DNA of 64,000 bases from Brucella haematophila (GTDB lineage: Bacteria; Pseudomonadota; Alphaproteobacteria; Rhizobiales; Rhizobiaceae). The stretch is taken from NCBI RefSeq assembly GCF_005938105.1, contig NZ_VCPE01000021.1, positions 1-64,000 of the forward strand, in the 5' to 3' direction. Shown piece after piece: positions 7,328 through 14,410 of the stretch. The position numbers and the translations under genes were made by a program. How positions within the stretch are numbered: the first letter of the stretch is position 1; every line of letters begins with the position of its first letter. The notes under the pieces were generated by a model. That model was not told where the DNA came from, did no database searches, and saw nothing but the letters and a program-made list of their open reading frames with translations.

Positions 7328-8520
7328 GCCGTAGCGTCCAGGATATGCCGGGCAATATCCTCCCCCACCGTACGCGCCAGACGAACGGGCACGGCATTAC
7401 CGAGCTGTCGCATCGATTCTGTCCATGTGCCGTGAAATATATACTCGTCTGGAAAAGTTTGAAGCCGGGCGCTTTCGCGCACGGTGAAATAACGCACACT
7501 ACCGTTCGGTCGGCGCATCATGTTCTCGCCGCCGGGCACGCCGTGCACGCCCGCCTTTAGCGTCTTGGCTGGTTCATCGAGAGGGCTGCCAGTGTGTCCG
7601 GTATAGGAACGCGCGCCTGGCTGAAAACGATGATTGAGGATATGAGACGCGGTTTGAGGTGACTTTTCTGGATCCGGCAGATCGGCGATGGCATCGCGAA
7701 CCGTGCGCCATGGCTGGAAACCGACCGGTTTTTCCGATGGCGCGATCATCGATGAAGCTGAAATCCGGTGTCGCTGCGCAACGCGGTGACGATCCCAGTA
7801 ATCGCCATGGACCATGTCCCAGATTAAAGCTTCTCGTGAATGTGTTTCCTTGGGAAAGCTCCACCGAAGACCAAGATCCTCGCGAAACCCGACAAAGAAA
7901 ACGCGTTCGCGCTTCTGGGGAACACCGTAATTCGCGGCATTCGCCAGATGCACGACCACGCGGTAATTCAATCCACTGCGGCTACCGCTCGTATGATGCT
8001 GCTCAAGGCGTGCCAGATGATCAAGCCAAGCCTCCTCCTCGCGCGGGCGTATATCGGGATGTTCGAGTTGAAGTCGGATATATTCGAAATAATTGCGGAA
8101 AGTGGCGCGTGTGAGCCCTTTGACGTTCTCGAAAATAAACGCTCCGGGCCGAGCCTCGCGTACCGCCCTTATCGCTTCAGGGAACATGTCGCGAGCGTCT
8201 GTGTAGGCACCGTGCTTGCCACCAAGCGAAAAGGGCTGGCAGGGCGGCCCACCGGAAATCAGTTTTACCTTGCCGTCGTAGACGGAGAAATCGATCGCGC
8301 GGACATCACCTTCCGTTAGCTTCCATTGTCCAATGACCTTGATGCCACGAGCTTTGTTCTGCCGGATAGTGTCGCAGCAATAGCGATCCCATTCGATCAC
8401 GTTCACGGGACGGAAACCCGCCTCGTGTAATCCAATCGCCAAGCCGCCGGCACCGGCAAATAATTCAATCGACTTCATGAAACCACGAATAAACGGATTC
8501 TCCTGATTAGAAAAGTTCAT
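7324..8520 (-). CDS. DNA C5-cytosine methyltransferase (M.Eco29kI-like)
   Basis: A 398-residue protein with C5-MTase motifs in order: I (ELFAGAGGLAIGLHEAGF), IV (GGPPCQPFSLGGK, with the nucleophilic Cys near residue 94), VI (FENVKG), VIII (QKRERVFFVG) and IX/X (RESARLQTFPDEY, then QLGNAVP). It is partner to the downstream endonuclease and protects the same site. ATG 8520 follows directly on the stop of an 81-residue ORF. An alternative start at 8478 (MKSIELFAG) would give a more usual N-terminus. The order M then R, with a 4-base overlap, is a compact restriction-modification operon. Confidence 0.93.
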   Translation of the reverse strand: MNFSNQENPFIRGFMKSIELFAGAGGLAIGLHEAGFRPVNVIEWDRYCCDTIRQNKARGIKVIGQWKLTEGDVRAIDFSVYDGKVKLISGGPPCQPFSLGGKHGAYTDARDMFPEAIRAVREARPGAFIFENVKGLTRATFRNYFEYIRLQLEHPDIRPREEEAWLDHLARLEQHHTSGSRSGLNYRVVVHLANAANYGVPQKRERVFFVGFREDLGLRWSFPKETHSREALIWDMVHGDYWDRHRVAQRHRISASSMIAPSEKPVGFQPWRTVRDAIADLPDPEKSPQTASHILNHRFQPGARSYTGHTGSPLDEPAKTLKAGVHGVPGGENMMRRPNGSVRYFTVRESARLQTFPDEYIFHGTWTESMRQLGNAVPVRLARTVGEDIARHILDATA

Positions 8521-8766
8521 TTAGATAGCCAAACCGAAACAATGTTTGGTGCGCTCGGAAACGTAGTTTGCGGCAATGAACAGTTCTCGTTCTGAGGGCA
8601 TCTTGTTCCAGAACAGATCCATCCTGTTCTCTACGAGCGGTTGCGCTTGTATCTCGGAATTCGCGGTACTTCTAATCGATTTCGTCTTGCCCGATGGACC
8701 GCGTTTTCTCTGATTTCCATGACGAACAATTTCTTGTCTTGTTTCATCGCATCTGGTCATTTGCAT
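8521..8766 (-). CDS. Hypothetical 81-residue protein upstream of the methyltransferase
   Basis: This ORF ends exactly one base before the methyltransferase start, so the two could be translationally coupled. The product is basic at the N-terminus (KRGPSGKTKSIRS) and ends ELFIAANYVSERTKHCFGLAI. I recognise no family. It does not look like the Xre-type controller proteins found with many restriction systems, since no helix-turn-helix is evident. No clear ribosome-binding site precedes the ATG. It may be a real accessory gene or an open stretch of leader. Confidence 0.4.
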   Translation of the reverse strand: MQMTRCDETRQEIVRHGNQRKRGPSGKTKSIRSTANSEIQAQPLVENRMDLFWNKMPSERELFIAANYVSERTKHCFGLAI

Positions 8767-8932
8767 AGGAAAAGCCGGGCTCGAAAGCTGATCGGTTCAA
8801 TTGGCGTTATTAACCGTCGAGTTCGTCGGTAAAGGGAGAGATATAAAGAGTAGCTTTTTAAATGGTGTGGAAGAAGGCAAATGGCCGATGTGATCCGCTT
8901 TTCTCTGATGTAACGGATATGTCCGTGAGAAT

Positions 8933-10144
8933 ATGGGGCGTGGGGTATTCGGATTGCGGGCGGTTGAGTTGTTTTGCGGGGCAGGGGGTATGTCTCTTGG
9001 GTTGAAACGTGCAGGTATCGAAGTGGTCGGGGCATATGATGCCTGGGATCCCGCCGTTGAGACCTACCGTCATAATGTCGGGCAATATGTTCACAAACAC
9101 GACCTGAAAGATATTTTCGCTGTTGCGCCTGCGATAGCCCGAATGGCCCCGGATCTGATCGCTGGCGGACCGCCATGCCAGGATTACTCGGTTGCGGGCA
9201 AGCGGGTGGAAGGAGAAAACGCGTCGTTGACGCGGGCTTTTGCAATGCTCGTCTGTCTCGCCAGACCACAATGGTTTGTGATGGAAAACGTTCCACAGGC
9301 AGCCCGCTCCGAAGCGTGGGCGGATGGGCGCAAAATGCTAGTGCGGGCCGGATACGGATTGAGCGAGTGCAAGCTGGACGCTTCCTGGTATGGTGTTCCA
9401 CAACTCCGCAAACGTCTGTTCGTTATCGGACGTCTGGGAGAACGGCATGGGTTCCTCGATGCAAGCCTCGTTAAGGCGCGATCGGAACGCCAGACGGTCA
9501 TCCGCGACGTATTGGATATTCCGGAAGGCTGGGTCTATGCGCGGCCTTTTCGCGCCGGACGCGGAGTTCGTGGTATCCACGAACCGTTTCCAACCGTGAC
9601 GCGCACAGCTTGGGAACGGCTGACGGATCGCTATCTGAATAATCCCCATCCTGCAGATCCGGTTCCAGCCTCGCAGGCAGCAATGCTGACGACAACACAT
9701 CTGGCGATGCTACAGGGGTTTCCGGATGACTGGCAGTGGAAAGGCGCGACACGACAGGACATTCATCAAATGATTGCCAACGCCGTGCCCTCCCCACTGG
9801 CCGAAGCGATCGGTTGTGTCATCCTCGCGCGCGAGAACGGTCAAAGCATTCCCGAAGTTGAAGGCCGCTTCATGAACTGGCTGATGGAAACCGGACGCTC
9901 GCCCCAATCGGCACGCAATGTCAGGTCGCAGGTCAACCGGGCGCGCCGTCTTTTAGGAGGACGAACATACTCCGATATAGGGCTGGAATTGGCCCGGCTG
10001 GAACTGAATGCCGAATTCGAAACACTGACGGTTCGCACGAGATCGGATCTGCGTGCCGCTCTTCGTCTTTATGCAGAGTATCTCGATCGCAAAGGCAAAG
10101 CCGCCCATTCTCGCATCGCGAAGATTTCAAGAATGGCTGCTTGA
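8933..10144 (+). CDS. DNA C5-cytosine methyltransferase with C-terminal helical extension
   Basis: A 403-residue protein transcribed away from the Eco29kI-like operon. Motifs are I (VELFCGAGGMSLGLKRAGI), IV (GGPPCQDYSVAGKR, Cys near residue 82), VI (MENVPQAARS), VIII (SWYGVPQLRKRLFVIG) and IX/X (LAMLQGFPDDWQW, then QMIANAVPSPLAEAIG). After the catalytic domain, about residue 305, comes a tail of some 95 residues predicted helical (GRSPQSARNVRSQVNRARRLLGG, then RSDLRAALRLYAEYLDRKG). The tail recalls the SAM-like N-terminal domain of tyrosine recombinases. No partner endonuclease is adjacent, so it may be an orphan methylase. It is clearly different from the neighbouring M gene. Confidence 0.9.
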   Translation: MGRGVFGLRAVELFCGAGGMSLGLKRAGIEVVGAYDAWDPAVETYRHNVGQYVHKHDLKDIFAVAPAIARMAPDLIAGGPPCQDYSVAGKRVEGENASLTRAFAMLVCLARPQWFVMENVPQAARSEAWADGRKMLVRAGYGLSECKLDASWYGVPQLRKRLFVIGRLGERHGFLDASLVKARSERQTVIRDVLDIPEGWVYARPFRAGRGVRGIHEPFPTVTRTAWERLTDRYLNNPHPADPVPASQAAMLTTTHLAMLQGFPDDWQWKGATRQDIHQMIANAVPSPLAEAIGCVILARENGQSIPEVEGRFMNWLMETGRSPQSARNVRSQVNRARRLLGGRTYSDIGLELARLELNAEFETLTVRTRSDLRAALRLYAEYLDRKGKAAHSRIAKISRMAA

Positions 10145-10209
10145 GGATACGTATTCATCGAGCGTCGGTACCGAAGGCTGGAGCAATTCGGTTGTCCGTT
10201 GCAAAGAAG

Positions 10210-10494
10210 TCAGGCGACTTCCTCATAACCGCGTTTGCGACGAACCGCGACAAGTCTACGAAGAAGTGCGTTGGCGGATGCTTCGTCCAGAACTGTTTGT
10301 TGCACGGATTGTCCAAATGTCCCGATCTGCCCCCAGGAACGCATGACGCACCATTCACCGAATAAATTCGGTTGAACCGATAAGGTGTAGAAGCGCTGCA
10401 TGTTGTTGCGTGGATCGATTTTACGAAAGTGTATCGGAAGCGAAGACTGGTTCAACATATCAACAGAATCCGGCATTCCGAGGGGAGCGTCCAA
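10210..10494 (-). CDS. WGR-domain protein
   Basis: A short protein of 94 residues, or 82 if the ATG at 10458 is used. It is a single WGR domain: IHFRKIDPRNNMQRFYTLSVQPNLFG, then WCVMRSWGQIGTFGQ with the signature Trp-Gly, and a closing helix ANALLRRLVAVRRKRGYEEV. WGR domains bind nucleic acid in PARPs and in MolR-like proteins. Standalone versions of this size are frequent on alphaproteobacterial plasmids and have no known role. The second start is preferred because homologues begin just before the HFRKIDP strand. A perfect hairpin lies directly upstream. Confidence 0.85.
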   Translation of the reverse strand: MDAPLGMPDSVDMLNQSSLPIHFRKIDPRNNMQRFYTLSVQPNLFGEWCVMRSWGQIGTFGQSVQQTVLDEASANALLRRLVAVRRKRGYEEVA

Positions 10495-10502
10495 CGCATT
10501 TT

Positions 10503-10530
10503 ATGAATCGATCCGGGCTGATCGATTCAT
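10503..10530. promoter_or_regulatory. Perfect hairpin upstream of the WGR gene
   Basis: ATGAATCGATC (10503-10513) and GATCGATTCAT (10520-10530) are perfect reverse complements around a 6-base loop. They lie 9 bases upstream of the longest WGR reading frame. It could be an operator, an RNA hairpin in the WGR leader, or a terminator without a T-run. Confidence 0.45.
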
Positions 10531-10994
10531 GCCGTTGATGAAATCGCAGCGAGTCCATGGCGATATAATAATCTGGCGCGATTTTAAATGCCAGGATGGC
10601 AGATCTCCCGGAAATGGAGCGATCGGTGCAGAAGCGCTCATTGTCACGCTCCTGCCGCTCGTCTGGCGGTAAAGGTTGGGCATTTCAGGTCGTGATGCCT
10701 TGGGAGACGCTGATATGATTTGCCGGTGTGGCAACTTGATGTGGCGCTACCGTATTTCAGAGTACCCACATAGCGTATCACATCAGGATAATTTGCAGTC
10801 TTGCGATTCCAGCTTTTGGATTATCGTTGCGGGCATCCGGAAAACTGTTACGAAACCGGATATATCCGATTCATCGATAAACGACGGTTGAGAGCCGGGA
10901 ACCGGTGCAGGACGGCCCCACCGTGTTCGAGGGAGCGTCAGGGGCGTAGAGCAAAAGAATCTGGTAGACAGGCGTTTTCCCAGGTAGGTCCTCC
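10531..10994. other. Gene-poor stretch, no feature recognised
   Basis: Six-frame reading shows only short open stretches with no recognisable motif, ribosome-binding site or conserved family. There are no repeats apart from short imperfect ones. It adjoins the palindrome-rich region that starts at 11000. Confidence 0.5.
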
Positions 10995-10999
10995 AGATT

Positions 11000-11012
11000 C
11001 AAACGCCGTTTG
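11000..11012. promoter_or_regulatory. 13-bp palindrome CAAACGCCGTTTG, site 1
   Basis: This is the first of six related palindromes between 11.0 and 13.7 kb. It is a near-perfect dyad around a central base. It lies at the left edge of duplicated block A, 244 bp before site 2. The regular recurrence in a gene-poor stretch suggests binding sites for a dimeric protein. Confidence 0.6.
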
Positions 11013-11243
11013 ACGCCATATTCATTGCTGTAAGGGTAAATGGATTTTATAGAATTGATTTACGTCTTGGGCATGTCGTCATGAGTTGCCCGCAACGTAC
11101 CACAACGTGTCTGCACGTCATCCCAATTTGCCCGCAACGCATTTCAAATCGAGACAATTTGCATTAATCCGATTCAAAACCTCAGAAAAGCGTTGCGCGT
11201 TTCCGCACAAACGTTGCCAAATTCAAGATTTCCGTTTCAGCCA

Positions 11244-11256
11244 CAAACGGCGTTTG
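11244..11256. promoter_or_regulatory. 13-bp palindrome CAAACGGCGTTTG, site 2
   Basis: The dyad extends by one base on each side (A...T). It sits about 90 bp upstream of the degenerate ATG in block A, at the same relative place as site 4 upstream of the intact gene at 13225. Confidence 0.65.
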
Positions 11257-11347
11257 TCCGCTACGCCAAGCGCGGAGACAAGCGTTTTGTGCCAATTGGT
11301 TTGCGGCACACCATGGCTGGTAACAGAGCCAATAGACTGGAGCATCC

Positions 11348-11420
11348 ATGACGACAGGCGGTTAGCAGACGGAATGGTCACGCAAATAGTGGGAGTGTTA
11401 GAGAGAATGTCGACCTGATT
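11348..11420 (+). pseudogene. Decayed start of a paralogue of the gene at 13225
   Basis: The ATG at 11348 follows CTGGAG with the same spacing as CTGGAG before the ATG at 13225. About 60 bases beyond it align to the 5' end of that gene at roughly 60-70 percent identity by eye, including AGCAG.CGGAA and CGCAA..AG.G.GA. A TAG falls at the sixth codon and the frame is not maintained. It was identified only by comparison and is too short for a frame-based call. Confidence 0.5.
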
Positions 11421-11846
11421 GAAACCAGAACGGGAGTTCTGCTGGGATGACATTGCCCGGTCTGTTGCAGGAATAATCTCAAATCAGTCTGACCCGACTT
11501 TTTTGGCAGTCCTCCAACCACACATGTCAAGTCACGGGACCGGGTCGGACCTCGGCGTTACATGTCGTCATTATTTGGTTCGTCCGGGGAATGAGAGCTG
11601 ATTGCGTGGCGACAATCAAGGTGAGACTGATCCTGATCATCGCGCAATTACTGACGTAACTTCACGTCCTGTCCATTCCAGGTTTGACTGCAGGAAAACC
11701 GGTGGGCAGACCCTGATGCACATACGGAATGAGAAACCGCAGACGAGAAACCTGTCCTTTCTGCCTGCGAGTCACGATACGTCGATAGCGCAGGCCTTCT
11801 GCTTTTTCATTTGACAGGATTGAACGCATTCAGCCCATTCTTTGAA
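11421..11846. other. Gene-poor stretch, no feature recognised
   Basis: Only short unconvincing open frames are present. I saw no ribosome-binding site with a sensible frame, no long inverted repeat and no copy of the 13-bp palindrome. Confidence 0.5.
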
Positions 11847-12401
11847 TCAATTGACGCCGGGCGATACCGCCGTCTGAGTGGTGTTTGAACGTGGCATCAT
11901 GGCCGAATCCAGTGCCTGCTGGCAAAATTCATTGTCGCGCAGGATCGCATGTTTATTGTGAGCATCCAGAAGCAATGAATCGAATTGATTACCTCGAGCA
12001 TTGAACCGCTCCTGCACATAAGAGGTCTTAAATTTCATACCAAAATAGACGCATTGCTCCGCGTCTGACCAGGTTGGATCAAAAACCTCACCTTCACTGT
12101 TGACGAGCCAGGCATGGTGCAGCGGGATCGGCAATTCGAGATCGCAAGCATAGCCTTCGACATAGCAGAACTGCTTCTGGCGATGGTTGCGAGGCGAAAT
12201 CACTTCGGCCTGCGCATTCGCAAAGCAGGCCTTAGGGATTGAGAAACGGGCGTTTCCGGATTGTGTCGATACACGCCAGAACTTGCCATGAGACAGGAGA
12301 GTGGTTGCCACTCCCCAACCCGGTTCTGTATTTGCCGAATCCGTTATGTATTTTTTGAGAAGTGTGGCGATAGCCACCAGGTGCCCGCTATAAATCTGCA
12401 T
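11847..12401 (-). CDS. Transglutaminase-like (papain-fold) protein
   Basis: A 184-residue protein. It has the spacing of a transglutaminase core: Cys59 in IPKACFANAQ, an aromatic-Val-x-Gly-Tyr strand (FCYVEGYA, residues 78-85), then His96 in HHAWLVNSEG and Asp108 in EVFDPTW. In transglutaminase-like proteins Cys, His and Asp form the catalytic triad and the VxGY strand precedes HAW. I therefore infer a small cysteine hydrolase or transferase domain, not a full transglutaminase. There is no signal peptide, so it is probably cytoplasmic. It stands alone on the minus strand, flanked by the two duplicated palindrome blocks. Its cellular role is unknown. Confidence 0.6.
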   Translation of the reverse strand: MQIYSGHLVAIATLLKKYITDSANTEPGWGVATTLLSHGKFWRVSTQSGNARFSIPKACFANAQAEVISPRNHRQKQFCYVEGYACDLELPIPLHHAWLVNSEGEVFDPTWSDAEQCVYFGMKFKTSYVQERFNARGNQFDSLLLDAHNKHAILRDNEFCQQALDSAMMPRSNTTQTAVSPGVN

Positions 12402-12889
12402 GCAATAATCCTTTTAAGTAATACAGGCCCGATGAGTAACACGTCATCGTATGTAGAATGACACCACCAAAAGAAAGGGTAGGCAAGCCCCTGATCCAAA
12501 CAAACTGCGATACGGGGTGGGATAGTGGCTGCACCATGTTTATATGAACGGCGATGTGATTGCGTGCCCAGCCATTCGCAGCGCAGCAGGCACTACCCTC
12601 TTTACCGAACGCCCTTGGCGATCAGTTTCGATGCTGTAGTCGGAGGGACTCCAGGCCCGGCTGCTTGTTTGGTTGTTCTTCTGTCGAGGCTCGCCATTTC
12701 CGCATGGCAATGTTCAAGGTTCGCAACCTGCATTGATCACGGCCTGTTGCCTTACAATCGAAGGACAGTAAGCGAGTTTCAGTCGCCGCATCTGTTGTGA
12801 ACAGTGCCATTGCATACCGTGGCTGAAGAATGGCTGCAGAAACAACCACCTGTGTCCCAGAAACATCTGGAGTTCAAATTGATGGTGGT
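12402..12889. other. Gene-poor stretch upstream of the transglutaminase-like gene
   Basis: This presumably holds the promoter of the minus-strand gene ending at 12401. No open frame here has family motifs or a good ribosome-binding site, and no palindrome of the CAAACG type occurs. Confidence 0.45.
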
Positions 12890-12893
12890 GATG

Positions 12894-12906
12894 CAAACGG
12901 CGTTTG
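12894..12906. promoter_or_regulatory. 13-bp palindrome CAAACGGCGTTTG, site 3
   Basis: The dyad extends to 15 bases (G...C). It lies 331 bp upstream of the start at 13225 and matches site 1 in position within the duplicated block. Confidence 0.65.
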
Positions 12907-13123
12907 CGGTGGCCAGCCCTGCAAGCGATACAGATTGCAATGATTTTCCGGCACTGCATCTCGAATTGCGGGGCTGCCAAAACGACGTGCAGACACATCA
13001 ATCCAGATTGCGGGCAAGTCACGTAGATTTTTTCCGATTTGCAGTAACTGGATTCTGAACTCGAGATTTGCGTTGCAGGGTTCCTGACATGTGTTGCCAT
13101 ATCCGGGATTTCCGATTCAATGA

Positions 13124-13136
13124 CAAACGCCGTTTG
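13124..13136. promoter_or_regulatory. 13-bp palindrome CAAACGCCGTTTG, site 4
   Basis: It lies 88 bp upstream of the ATG at 13225, next to a GATTTCCG..TTCA word that is also present beside site 2. It is well placed for an operator of that gene. Confidence 0.65.
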
Positions 13137-13224
13137 CGGACAGGGCGGGGGCGGTGAAAAAACGCTTTGCGCCGACGGTTTTCGGGCTCAAGCTTTGATT
13201 ATGGGCACGTAATCTGGAGTAGCC

Positions 13225-13566
13225 ATGGCATCGAGCAGGCAGCAGTCGGAACGTTTGCGCAAGCAGCGCGAACGGCAGAAGGACTATCGCGATCGTTTGA
13301 GGGTACAGCGCAAACCGACGCGTGACGACATAGCACGAGTGCTGCTGCATTTTATGATCGTCAAAGCGGTGAAGTCTGGCAATCATGACGGGACGGAGAA
13401 GCTGATTGATATGCTTCTTGATGCGCTGGCGGATCAGGGCTTCGATAAAGATGCTTCATTAGAAGTCATTGATGACCTGATTGTCAGATACACAAAAAGC
13501 GGCTGGGATTTCCGTCGCAAGATGCATCTGAGGCCCGGCGGGGTTCTTGACGACACCGAACATTGA
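13225..13566 (+). CDS. Hypothetical small basic protein (113 residues)
   Basis: ATG 13225 follows CTGGAG. The first 35 residues are strongly basic and probably helical (MASSRQQSERLRKQRERQ, ending near RKPTRDD). Two amphipathic helices follow (IARVLLHFMIVKAVKSG and TEKLIDMLLDALADQGF), then a short tail. I do not recognise the family. Because the upstream region is packed with palindromes and a paralogous copy is decaying nearby, a DNA-binding or plasmid-maintenance role is conceivable, but no helix-turn-helix is apparent. Intact frame, ribosome site and partial duplication support it as a real gene. Confidence 0.65.
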   Translation: MASSRQQSERLRKQRERQKDYRDRLRVQRKPTRDDIARVLLHFMIVKAVKSGNHDGTEKLIDMLLDALADQGFDKDASLEVIDDLIVRYTKSGWDFRRKMHLRPGGVLDDTEH

Positions 13567-13614
13567 GGAGCGTTTTCCAAACCATATTGTTTCGATTTCA
13601 ACCTGACAATTTTA

Positions 13615-13674
13615 CAAACGCAGTTTGTGCTTTTTGTCTGTCGTCCCCCCATTACTCCATGAAACGCCGTTTAC
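13615..13674. promoter_or_regulatory. Palindromes CAAACGCAGTTTG and AAACGCCGTTT, sites 5 and 6
   Basis: Site 5 (13615-13627, extended A...T) departs from the consensus at one central base. Site 6 (13662-13672) lacks the outer C and G. They are 47 bp apart, immediately downstream of the gene at 13225 and about 450 bp upstream of the next operon. Confidence 0.5.
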
Positions 13675-13898
13675 AGGGGAATCGGATTGTTCGACGTTGG
13701 CGTTGAAGCGGAATATCGTCGAGGCTTAAGCACGGAGAGGGGAGTTTGTTCAGGATCGTTCGAGGTAGCGTCACTGCTATTCATGCCTCACGTGCAGATC
13801 AGTCCGCTGCTGAAACTGGCTTCAGGACCAGGTCTGTGGATAACTTTCAAGCCCCACATTTCGGCTTCCTCTGGTGTTCATCACAGCGCAAAAGGCTG

Positions 13899-14030
13899 AT
13901 GGCCACTATGTTTTTTTACTATTCTAGTGAAGCGGAAAAAGCCGGTGATATCCGGGACTTAGATAAAAATGCTGCCTGGAGATCTTTTTTCGTTTTGGAT
14001 CCTTGCAGCGCGTTTGAGATCCTGCAATAG
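13899..14030 (+). CDS. Possible small protein (43 residues)
   Basis: ATG 13899 is preceded by AAAGG at close spacing. The product starts MATMFFYYSSEAEKAGDIRD and ends FVLDPCSAFEILQ. I know no family for it. It lies in a 550-bp gap between the gene at 13225 and the structured leader at 14037, and could be chance. Listed at low confidence. Confidence 0.25.
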   Translation: MATMFFYYSSEAEKAGDIRDLDKNAAWRSFFVLDPCSAFEILQ

Positions 14031-14036
14031 TCACTT

Positions 14037-14086
14037 TGTCTGATTGATCAGACGCCTCCATTCCGGTGCTGGAACACCAGAATGGA
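14037..14086 (+). promoter_or_regulatory. Two hairpins in the leader of the protease operon
   Basis: GTCTGAT-TG-ATCAGAC (14037-14052) is a perfect dyad. TCCATTC...GAATGGA (14057-14086) encloses a second stem GGTG/CACC with one mismatch. They lie 36 bases before a 28-codon ORF and 325 bases before the first large gene. They may be an operator plus an RNA hairpin in a leader, or a terminator of whatever precedes. Confidence 0.5.
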
Positions 14087-14121
14087 GACTAACTTAGCCT
14101 GCCAACAACAGGAGCCAAGCT

Positions 14122-14208
14122 ATGCTGAGCATTATCGCTATTCGTTCGCAATTAAAAGATCTGCGCCCTGAATTCCTCGTCGGCATGGCGGCTCGACAGC
14201 GGAAATAA
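14122..14208 (+). CDS. Possible 28-residue leader peptide or small protein
   Basis: The ATG at 14122 follows AGGAGCCAAGCT, a good ribosome-binding site. The frame reads MLSIIAIRSQLKDLRPEFLV, then GMAARQRK, and stops at TAA 14206-14208. It is too short for standard gene callers. Its place after two hairpins and before a 200-base gap leading to the next gene fits either a regulatory upstream ORF or an independent small protein. I know no homologue. Confidence 0.45.
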   Translation: MLSIIAIRSQLKDLRPEFLVGMAARQRK

Positions 14209-14410
14209 TTTCCGCTCTCAACGTGTTCGGCGCTCTTTAACGCCCGAACTCCCAATTTCCCTTTTGACGCTCTGGTCGTGTGCGTTCGCGCGCAACGTCA
14301 CGGTCTTTGCTGTCTTCAAAATCTGACGCTGCTTGCACGGGCAAGCGCGGTCGATCTTTCACACCCATTTTGCTCCGGCGATCAACTATCGCTCCGGGGA
14401 AGGAGGACTT

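Larger units (their letters stand above)
10995..11420 (+). repeat. Duplicated block, copy A (with decayed paralogue of the gene at 13225)
   Basis: This block aligns imperfectly along its length with 12890-13300. Shared landmarks are a palindrome at the left (11000), then ATTTGCATTAATCCGATTC against ATTTGCAGTAACTGGATTC, then GCGTTGC, GTTGCCA, GATTTCCG, and a second palindrome (11244). A TGGAG-like ribosome site and an ATG (11348) follow. After the ATG the sequence still resembles the gene at 13225 (AGCAGACGGAATGG against AGCAGTCGGAACGT, then CGCAA..AG.G.GA), but the frame closes after five codons. It is interpreted as an upstream region plus a degenerate gene copy. Confidence 0.65.
12890..13300 (+). 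repeat. Duplicated block, copy B (upstream region and 5' part of the gene at 13225)
   Basis: This is the counterpart of 10995-11420. It contains palindromes at 12894 and 13124, 230 bp apart (244 in copy A), and the shared words listed for copy A. The gene is intact here, so copy B is probably the functional version. The conservation of the non-coding part, higher in patches than elsewhere, argues that these upstream words are functional. Confidence 0.65.

Noticed and set aside
10981-13700. CRISPR array from the repeated palindromes
   Set aside because: The repeats are only 13 bp, irregularly spaced (47 to about 1,640 bp) and not separated by spacers of even size.
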